Positions 1 through 5,210 of a DNA stretch of 5,210 nt are shown here, piece after piece. The DNA is taken from the NCBI GenBank assembly GCA_903643055.1, contig CAHJWV010000740.1, forward strand, positions 1 to 5,210, given 5' to 3'. Positions within the stretch are counted from its first letter, which is position 1. Every line of letters begins with the position of its first letter. The notes under the pieces are model-generated. The model was not told the origin of the DNA. It ran no database searches and worked only from the letters and a program-made list of their open reading frames with translations. The DNA is from Burkholderiales bacterium. Its GTDB lineage: Bacteria; Pseudomonadota; Gammaproteobacteria; Burkholderiales; Burkholderiaceae. The position numbers and the translations under genes are program-made.

Positions 1-49
1 ATACGAGATAAGCTAGTGACTGGAGTTCAGACGTGTGCTCTTCCGATCT
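1..49 (+). other. Illumina TruSeq index adapter (sequencing contamination)
   Basis: The first bases match the P7-side TruSeq adapter. Bases 1-9 (ATACGAGAT) are the end of the P7 flow-cell sequence, 10-15 (AAGCTA) fit a six-base index whose reverse complement is TAGCTT, and 16-49 are the 34-base read-2 priming sequence ending in CTTCCGATCT. Translating it gives adapter-derived peptides such as MTGVQTCALPI in one frame and RKSTRLNSSH on the other strand. This is not biological sequence, and no gene start should be placed in it. Confidence 0.98.
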
Positions 50-90
50 GCCATAGCGCTCACGACCGCCTGCTGCGTGAGCGCTATGGC
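50..90. repeat. Perfect 14-bp inverted repeat at contig start (fold-back artefact)
   Basis: Bases 50-63 (GCCATAGCGCTCAC) are the exact reverse complement of 77-90, with a 13-base spacer. The left arm directly abuts the adapter. The right arm lies in the open frame of the first gene and encodes ERYG. The simplest reading is that about 50-60 is a templated fold-back copy made during library preparation, primed by the short CAC/GTG complementarity at 61-63 and 77-79. Genomic sequence then probably begins near base 61. Confidence 0.85.
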
Positions 91-444
91 ATCACCGAGA
101 AGGTCTATGACCCGGCGCTCGAAGCGGCGTCCAGCTGGTTCGTCGCGCAGATGCATCAGCTCGATGAAGCGCAGAAGATTGTCGTCGTGCACCTGGTCGT
201 CGAATCGAGCGGCCATGTGTTCGGCCTGGCTACCGCCGAGATCTTCGGCAAGACGGCCAAGTCAGGCGATTACTTCGATGTGCATGCGGAAGCCGACGAC
301 GACCACCGCAACATCGGCCGCGATCACCTGAAGACGCTGCCCGCTTCGGCCTTGCCGCAGCTGCTCGACACCTGCCGCCGCGCCTGGGACCAGATCGATC
401 TGGTTCATGAGCGAATCGCTGCATGGACCCTGAGCCAGGCCTGA
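61..444 (+). CDS. Heme-oxygenase-like diiron oxidase family protein (5'-truncated, C-terminal part)
   Basis: About 127 residues of a gene whose start is lost at the contig edge. The frame is open to a TGA at 442-444. Visible features are the segment HLVVESSGHVFG (190-225) and HAEADDDH (283-306), an HxxxDxxH arrangement on a probable helix after YFDV. HxxxDxxH is the metal-binding motif of heme-oxygenase-like diiron oxidases and oxygenases such as SznF. TenA/PqqC-type proteins share the fold, so a cofactor-independent or different enzyme is possible. Family members are usually about 220-250 residues, so roughly the N-terminal half, including some expected metal ligands, is missing. The stop lies two bases before the ATG of the PheS/PheT-like gene, which implies co-transcription and translational coupling. 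Members of this family oxidise amino acids and amines or cleave C-C bonds. The substrate here is unknown. The family call rests on recalled motifs, not a search. Confidence 0.62.
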   Translation, partial: HDRLLRERYGITEKVYDPALEAASSWFVAQMHQLDEAQKIVVVHLVVESSGHVFGLATAEIFGKTAKSGDYFDVHAEADDDHRNIGRDHLKTLPASALPQLLDTCRRAWDQIDLVHERIAAWTLSQA

Positions 445-446
445 GC

Positions 447-1970
447 ATGGACGCCCGACCGCTGCCGCAACCCGGCACGCTGCACCCGCTGACCTTGCTG
501 CGCGACCGCATCGTCTCTTTCTTCGAAGGCCTCGGCTACAGCTGGACCGAAGGGCCCGAAGTCGAAGCCGAGTGGTTCAACTTCGATGTGCTGAACATGG
601 ACGCCACGCACTTCGCGCGCGCGGCCGATCACACCTACTACCTCGCCCACCCTGGCGCGCCGACCGAGCGATCCGGCCTCGTGCTGCGCGCCCACACCTC
701 GCCGGTACAGGCGCGGGCCATGCTTCGCGGCACGCCCCCGCTGTACAAGGTCTGCATCGGCCGCACCTTCCGGCCCGACCCGCTGGATGCGACGCACAGC
801 CCGGTCTTCAACCAGCTCGAAGGGCTGGCCGTCGACCGCGGCCTGACGATGGACGACCTGAAGAGCACGCTCGACCGCCTGGCCGAAGCGATGTTCGGCC
901 CCGGCATCGTGACCCGGCTGCGGCCCTACCACTTCGCCTACGCGGAGCCGGCGGCCGAGATTGACGTGCAGTGCAAGGTCTGCCACGGCCGCGCCACCGA
1001 CTGCCGCACCTGCAGCGGCGAAGGCTGGATCGAATGGGGTGGCTGCGGCATGGTCCACAAGACCGTGCTCGCCAACTGCGGCATCGACAGCGAGGTCTAC
1101 AGCGCCTTCTCGTTCGGCATGGGCGTCGAACGCACGCTGATGCTGCGCGAAGGCATCTCCGACCTGCGCCACATCGTCGATGGCGACGTGCGCTTCGCGT
1201 TGACCGCGCGCGGCCAGCCTCAGCCTGCGGTGCGCGCCGCCGGGTTGCATGCCGTGGGCCGTGCGCTGGTCGATCAGGGCCATGTCGAGATCACGTCCTT
1301 CCCGTTCACCGACGAGGCCATTGCCGATCAACTCGGCCTGAGCGCCGATGACCCGCGCCGACACCAGCTCACATTGACCGACCCGCTGCCCGGCCAGGGC
1401 CGTGCCTTGCGCACCACCTTGCTGCCCGGCCTGCTGGACACCTTGCGCCGCAACGCTGAACGCGGGCTGCTGGAGGCCGACATCGTCGAGCAGGGCCGCG
1501 TCTTTCATCCCGCCCGAAGCCCACAGCGCCTACCGACGCTGCCGATCGGCCACAAGCCCGACGCGCCCGCGCTCGATGGCCTGGATGCAGCGCTGCCCGC
1601 CCAACCGCGCCACCTCGCCGCCGCCAGCACGCGCGCTGGCGACTGGACGCGCAGCGTCGAAGCCGCCGCCGCGGCACTTCAACGCGCTGGCTGGCGTGCC
1701 CATGCCACGCCGGCAAAACAGGTGCCGTGGCTCGATGGCCGCTGCATGGCCTTGAGTGTCGACGGGCGCACCATCGGACACGCTGGGCAGCTGACGCCCG
1801 CGCTGCTGGCCTGCTATGGTTTGCCTGCAGACACCAGCGCGCTGGAACTCGATCTCGACGCCTTGCCCCTTTCCAGCCCTTCTGTTTCCGGGCCTTCTGT
1901 TTCCAGCGCGTCCATTTCCAGCCCTTTTCCCACCTCCTCCATTCCAACCTCCAAACAGGAACAGCCATGA
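447..1970 (+). CDS. Single-chain PheS-PheT core fusion, aminoacyl-tRNA synthetase-like amino-acid-activating protein
   Basis: A 507-residue protein. Residues about 13-252 match the PheS catalytic domain of class II phenylalanyl-tRNA synthetase. Motif 1 is around EGPEVEAEWFNFDVLN, and the substrate loop HTSPVQ is at 83-88. Motif 2 runs from GRTFRPD to DATHSPVFNQLEG (105-126). A CxxCx6CxxC zinc-type knuckle lies at 176-189, and motif 3 GMGVER at 224-229. Residues about 264-474 match the PheT core: LRTTLLPGLLDTLRRN, then EQGRVF, and near the end GHAGQLTPALL and LELDLDAL. Missing are the PheS N-terminal coiled coil and the PheT tRNA-binding, B3/B4 editing, B5 and C-terminal anticodon-binding (FDX-ACB) domains. 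The protein could therefore form an aminoacyl-adenylate but is unlikely to charge tRNA-Phe normally. The start at 447 was chosen because it follows the upstream TGA by two bases and has CCAGG seven bases before it. An in-frame ATG at 423 would add eight residues and overlap the upstream gene. The last ~33 residues are a Ser/Pro-rich repeat tail. The stop overlaps the next start. Confidence 0.88.
   Translation: MDARPLPQPGTLHPLTLLRDRIVSFFEGLGYSWTEGPEVEAEWFNFDVLNMDATHFARAADHTYYLAHPGAPTERSGLVLRAHTSPVQARAMLRGTPPLYKVCIGRTFRPDPLDATHSPVFNQLEGLAVDRGLTMDDLKSTLDRLAEAMFGPGIVTRLRPYHFAYAEPAAEIDVQCKVCHGRATDCRTCSGEGWIEWGGCGMVHKTVLANCGIDSEVYSAFSFGMGVERTLMLREGISDLRHIVDGDVRFALTARGQPQPAVRAAGLHAVGRALVDQGHVEITSFPFTDEAIADQLGLSADDPRRHQLTLTDPLPGQGRALRTTLLPGLLDTLRRNAERGLLEADIVEQGRVFHPARSPQRLPTLPIGHKPDAPALDGLDAALPAQPRHLAAASTRAGDWTRSVEAAAAALQRAGWRAHATPAKQVPWLDGRCMALSVDGRTIGHAGQLTPALLACYGLPADTSALELDLDALPLSSPSVSGPSVSSASISSPFPTSSIPTSKQEQP
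1872..1931 (+). repeat. Four 15-bp tandem repeats encoding a Ser-rich pentapeptide tail
   Basis: Four in-phase 15-base units encode SSPSV, SGPSV, SSASI and SSPFP. They sit just after the end of the PheT-like core, and TSSIPTSKQEQP completes the protein. The repeats are imperfect (for example TTCCAGCCCTTCTGT followed by TTCCGGGCCTTCTGT). They look like a low-complexity extension grown by replication slippage, not a folded domain. Confidence 0.85.
1957..1961 (+). promoter_or_regulatory. Ribosome binding site for the NTF2-like gene
   Basis: AGGAA lies five bases before the ATG at 1967, inside the last codons of the upstream gene. With the ATGA overlap of stop and start, it fixes 1967 as the start and supports translational coupling. 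Confidence 0.7.
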
Positions 1971-2404
1971 CGCTTCACAAGACCCCAGAACAGATCGCAA
2001 AGACCTACCTCGGCGCCCTCGAGCGCAGCGATCTCGGCACCATCCTCGAGCTGTACACGCCAGACGGCGTCGTCCATTCGCCGCTGTATGGCCCGCGCCC
2101 TGCCGCCAACTTCTACACCGCGCTGTTCAAAGACACCGGCCGCGCGAAGATCGGCCTGAAAGGCGTGACCGAAGGCAAGCAGGTCGACGGCCGCCCGCTG
2201 ATCACGATCTGGTTCCAGTTCGACTGGACGCTGCCTTCGGGCCAGCCCGCCCACTTCGAATGCGTCGACGTGCTGGAGGTCGATGACACCGGCCACATCG
2301 CGGCGCTGCACATCATTTATGACACAGTGACCGCCCGCCCAGCCTATGAAGCCGAGTACGGCCCAGGCAGCTCCTGGCGTCCGACGTTCAAGCCGGTCGA
2401 GTGA
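1967..2404 (+). CDS. NTF2/SnoaL-like small cone-fold protein
   Basis: A 145-residue protein without a signal peptide. Its pattern is that of the SnoaL-like branch of the NTF2 superfamily. An N-terminal helix carries AKTYLGALERSDLGTILELY, followed by TPDGVVHSPLYGPRPAANFY. Later strands include PLITIWFQFDWTL and HFECVDVLEVDDTGHIAALH, and the domain closes with IIYDT, where the family often has a functional aspartate. The length is typical of a single-domain member. Members of this fold act as isomerases, cyclases, hydrolases or simple binding proteins, and sequence alone does not tell which. The start overlaps the stop of the synthetase-like gene by four bases (ATGA) and has an AGGAA ribosome binding site, so the two are probably made together. 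The frame is open further upstream to 1727, but that lies inside the synthetase-like gene and lacks support. Confidence 0.85.
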   Translation: MTLHKTPEQIAKTYLGALERSDLGTILELYTPDGVVHSPLYGPRPAANFYTALFKDTGRAKIGLKGVTEGKQVDGRPLITIWFQFDWTLPSGQPAHFECVDVLEVDDTGHIAALHIIYDTVTARPAYEAEYGPGSSWRPTFKPVE

Positions 2405-2577
2405 TCTTGCACAGGCGAGCCGACGCGGTCGTGCACCGCCTGCATCGCCTCGCCCTGCCTTGACGGCGCCTCGCTTTCAGATGTTTCTGCGCGGTGCGAT
2501 GAAGTGGCGGCGCCGACATCGCCCAGCCCGGGTCATAAAAACACGGGTGATGAATAGCGCAAGCCTGCCAAGGCACA

Positions 2578-2602
2578 CGCAGCCGAAACCCCTTCGGCTG
2601 CG
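2578..2602 (+). terminator. Candidate intrinsic terminator after the three-gene operon
   Basis: A perfect 10-bp stem (CGCAGCCGAA / TTCGGCTGCG) closes a five-base loop. T-rich but interrupted sequence follows (TATATTTCGTTATGCTTTT, 2607-2625). It lies about 175 bases after the NTF2-like stop. The stem is strong, but the missing uninterrupted T run directly after it makes Rho-independent termination likely, not certain. Confidence 0.5.
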
Positions 2603-2692
2603 CACCTATATTTCGTTATGCTTTTCGTGACCTGATGCCTTGGTGATGCAGGCACAAGTGCCGAGGGCGTTCGATGCGATGCATTGATGGAT

Positions 2693-2719
2693 GCCGATGC
2701 GCTGCCATGCGGCATCGGC
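2693..2719. repeat. Short inverted repeat
   Basis: GCCGATGC (2693-2700) is the reverse complement of GCATCGGC (2712-2719), with an 11-base spacer. It could form a small hairpin or be a regulator site. No function is assigned. Confidence 0.4.
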
Positions 2720-2876
2720 TCACCCCATCTCGAAACGCACGAACAGCCGCGGTGCAGAAAGCCTTGTGGCATCCAGCGCCATCAAGCCAGCCTATGGTTG
2801 GACCTCCACCTTTTGCCAACCCGATTCTGCACGAGCGTGCAACCCCAGCTCGGTTCGTAACGCTGAAGCGCTTCGA

Positions 2877-2902
2877 GCAACATCAAAGTATGTTGCGCAA
2901 CA
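2877..2902. promoter_or_regulatory. Overlapping dyads with a 12-bp perfect palindrome (operator-like)
   Basis: GCAACAT (2877-2883) pairs with ATGTTGC (2890-2896) across six bases. The right arm overlaps the perfect palindrome TGTTGCGCAACA (2891-2902). GCAACA therefore occurs three times in alternating orientation within 26 bases, the kind of arrangement bound by a dimeric regulator. It lies about 290 bases before the crystallin-domain gene. The function is inferred. Confidence 0.4.
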
Positions 2903-3061
2903 AAGGATATCGCAGCCTGCCTGCGGCACGCTGCGCGCCGTCGCATGCGGGCACCCTCCAAGCTGATCGGTCGAGCGAGGCGTCAGGAAACATCGGCGTA
3001 GGTGAGCGCCGCCTTTCAAGTGCGATTCGAACTGAGAGGGCATCGGCCGGCCCGAGTTTTC

Positions 3062-3100
3062 CCGTACATCCCCCGTACATCCCATTACCGCTGCTGGTAA
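3062..3100. promoter_or_regulatory. 11-bp tandem duplication followed by a dyad, upstream of the crystallin-domain gene
   Basis: CCGTACATCCC occurs twice head to tail (3062-3072, 3073-3083). Immediately after comes TTACC-GCTGCT-GGTAA (3085-3100), a 5-bp inverted repeat. The cluster lies 90-130 bases before the start codon at 3192, where promoter and operator elements would be expected. No clear -35/-10 pair was recognised. Confidence 0.35.
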
Positions 3101-3179
3101 CTCGTCCCGGAAGCTGCACGTTCTCGGCTGGGCAGCCCGGGCGCTTTACGCCGCTCGCCTCAGTCCCTGAAGTCATTTG

Positions 3180-3185
3180 AAGGAG
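3180..3185 (+). promoter_or_regulatory. Strong Shine-Dalgarno site
   Basis: AAGGAG lies six bases before the ATG at 3192. It decides this start over an in-frame TTG at 3177, which sits on the site itself. Confidence 0.9.
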
Positions 3186-3191
3186 ATAAGC

Positions 3192-4745
<1,554 letters not shown>

Positions 4746-4774
4746 CGGCAACTGCTGGCCAGCAGCAGCCTCCG

Positions 4775-4797
4775 CGCAGCCGCATTGCGCGGCTGCG
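4775..4797 (+). terminator. GC-rich hairpin after the crystallin-domain gene
   Basis: CGCAGCCGC... can be read as a 9-bp stem: 4775-4783 pairs with 4789-4797 around a five-base loop (ATTGC). It begins 29 bases after the stop codon. The position suits a transcription terminator or 3'-end stabiliser, but no T run follows directly, so the call is weak. Confidence 0.4.
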
Positions 4798-4800
4798 GCA

Positions 4801-4829
4801 GAACATGCATCATCGTTTGATGCATGTTC
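4801..4829. promoter_or_regulatory. Perfect 12-bp stem-loop covering the start of the lipoprotein gene
   Basis: GAACATGCATCA (4801-4812) pairs exactly with TGATGCATGTTC (4818-4829) around the loop TCGTT. GCTGCG (4792-4797) can extend the stem by pairing with CGCAGC (4830-4835) past a three-base bulge, in competition with the hairpin at 4775-4797. Both candidate ATG codons (4805, 4820) lie in the stem, so it could be a regulator-binding dyad, a terminator arm, or a structure that limits translation. Confidence 0.45.
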
Positions 4830-5188
4830 CGCAGCGTTTGAAGCACAGCTTGTTCGGTACGGTACGGCCCCGGCTGGCCGCTTGGGCAGTGGCCATGGTT
4901 TGCGCCATCACCATGGGCGGGCTGGGAGCCTGCGCAAGCTCAACGCCCGCACAGATGCGTCAGACGGCGCTGGCCGCACCAGCAACGGTGAAGGCGGCAG
5001 ACAGTGCAGCAGACCAAGCCGCATCAATCACCGTGGCCTGCGGTACGGTGCAATGCGATGGCCGCTCGCAGTATTGCGAAACCATCAAAACCGACACGCC
5101 CGCACTGCCGAGTGACTATGCGTGCAAGCCCTTGCCCGAAGCCTGCCTTCCTGGAAGTGCTGCCGCCGAAGGCCCGGTGGGCAAGGCC
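4805..5188 (+). CDS. Cysteine-rich lipoprotein, 3'-truncated
   Basis: An open frame that runs off the contig end. It has a type II (lipoprotein) signal peptide: a basic N-region (RLKH, RPR), a hydrophobic stretch AAWAVAMVCAITMGG (25-39) and the lipobox LGAC with Cys43 as the lipidated residue. Alanine at +2 favours outer-membrane sorting. The mature part has an Ala-rich spacer and then a cysteine cluster: ACGTVQC, SQYCETI, DYACKPLPEAC, and a further Cys near the edge. The spacing recalls small disulphide-rich surface lipoproteins with a YxCxPLPxAC pattern, but no family is assigned. The start is uncertain: ATG at 4805 and at 4820 (residue 6) are both possible, and neither has a good ribosome binding site. 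The frame stays open to 5210, but about 5189-5210 is probably a fold-back copy, so the last residues there should not be trusted. Confidence 0.65.
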
Positions 5189-5210
5189 TGCACGCATAGT
5201 CACTCGGCAG
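5105..5210. repeat. Inverted repeat at contig end (fold-back artefact)
   Basis: The last 22 bases (5189-5210) are the exact reverse complement of 5105-5126. Just inside, 5179-5188 and 5127-5137 are complementary with one mismatch and one gap. An imperfect inner segment next to a perfect outer one is what a snap-back event leaves: a natural short homology primes, and the outer arm is copied from the template. Genomic sequence probably ends near 5188. Confidence 0.75.

Larger units (their letters stand above)
2405..3191. other. 787-bp intergenic region without a convincing gene
   Basis: The open frames here lack family resemblance, good ribosome binding sites or consistent third-position bias, and they overlap one another on both strands. 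Base composition is less GC-rich than in the flanking genes. Visible items are a terminator-like hairpin (2578-2602), a dyad at 2693-2719, an inverted repeat plus palindrome at 2877-2902, an 11-bp tandem duplication at 3062-3083, a dyad at 3085-3100, and the ribosome binding site of the next gene. No tRNA or CRISPR structure was seen. No promoter could be assigned with confidence. Confidence 0.7.

Noticed and set aside
16..60. Possible gene start MTGVQTCALPI in the frame of the first gene
   Set aside because: It is the translation of sequencing adapter plus the fold-back copy, so the real start of this gene is missing.
405..1508. 367-codon open frame on the minus strand
   Set aside because: It lies opposite the PheS-like gene, whose motifs are unmistakable. 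Long antisense frames are common in high-GC coding DNA, and its Ala/Val/Gly/Gln-rich product shows no family features.
2594..2622. Possible promoter TTCGGC ... TATGCT with 17-base spacing
   Set aside because: The -35 match is poor and overlaps the terminator stem, and no gene follows within 500 bases.
2720..2900. Possible integron attC site or mobile-element remnant in the gap
   Set aside because: One GTTGGAC matches the GTTRRRY core, but no paired RYYYAAC core with the required dyad was found, nor any transposase or terminal repeats.
2674..3180. 168-codon plus-strand frame in the intergenic region
   Set aside because: No ribosome binding site, no recognisable domain, and it is contradicted by overlapping frames at 2691-2966 (+), 2792-3085 (-) and 2883-3440 (-). 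None stands out.
4888..4917. CCATGGT / ACCATGG inverted repeat
   Set aside because: Short dyad inside the signal-peptide coding sequence, explained by codon choice for Met/Ala/Gly. No reason to call it regulatory.

Overview
This window looks like one contig from a draft or metagenomic assembly of a high-GC bacterium. Strong G/C preference at third codon positions, exported-protein signals and close gene packing suggest a proteobacterium, possibly of the Burkholderiales. That placement is an impression, not a demonstrated assignment. Both contig ends carry laboratory or assembly artefacts. Bases 1-49 are Illumina TruSeq-type index adapter. Bases 50-90 and 5105-5210 form inverted repeats best explained as fold-back (snap-back) library chimeras.

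The left part (about 61-2404) is a tightly packed plus-strand gene set that looks like an operon. It begins with the C-terminal part of a protein carrying an HxxxDxxH motif, probably a heme-oxygenase-like diiron oxidase. Two bases later comes a single-chain fusion of a PheS-type class II aminoacyl-tRNA synthetase catalytic domain to a PheT-type core domain. It lacks the coiled coil, tRNA-binding, editing and anticodon-binding modules of normal PheRS. Its stop overlaps (ATGA) the start of a small NTF2/SnoaL-like protein. A candidate hairpin terminator lies about 175 bases downstream. A stand-alone amino-acid-activating enzyme, a diiron oxidase and a small cone-fold protein together suggest a small amino-acid-modifying pathway. 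This is the most promising candidate for something undescribed here, but the pathway is inference.

Bases 2405-3191 (787 bases) hold no convincing gene. They contain several dyads, a 12-base perfect palindrome, an 11-base tandem repeat and finally a strong Shine-Dalgarno site.

The right part holds two exported proteins. One is a secreted 517-residue protein: signal peptide, Ca2+-type beta/gamma-crystallin domain, a Pro-Ala linker encoded by a hexanucleotide microsatellite, and a large domain with an HEAIN sequence resembling a metallopeptidase HExxH that has lost its second histidine. After a hairpin-rich gap comes the start of a cysteine-rich lipoprotein that runs off the contig. These two may act at the cell surface, but nothing seen links them to the left-hand operon.
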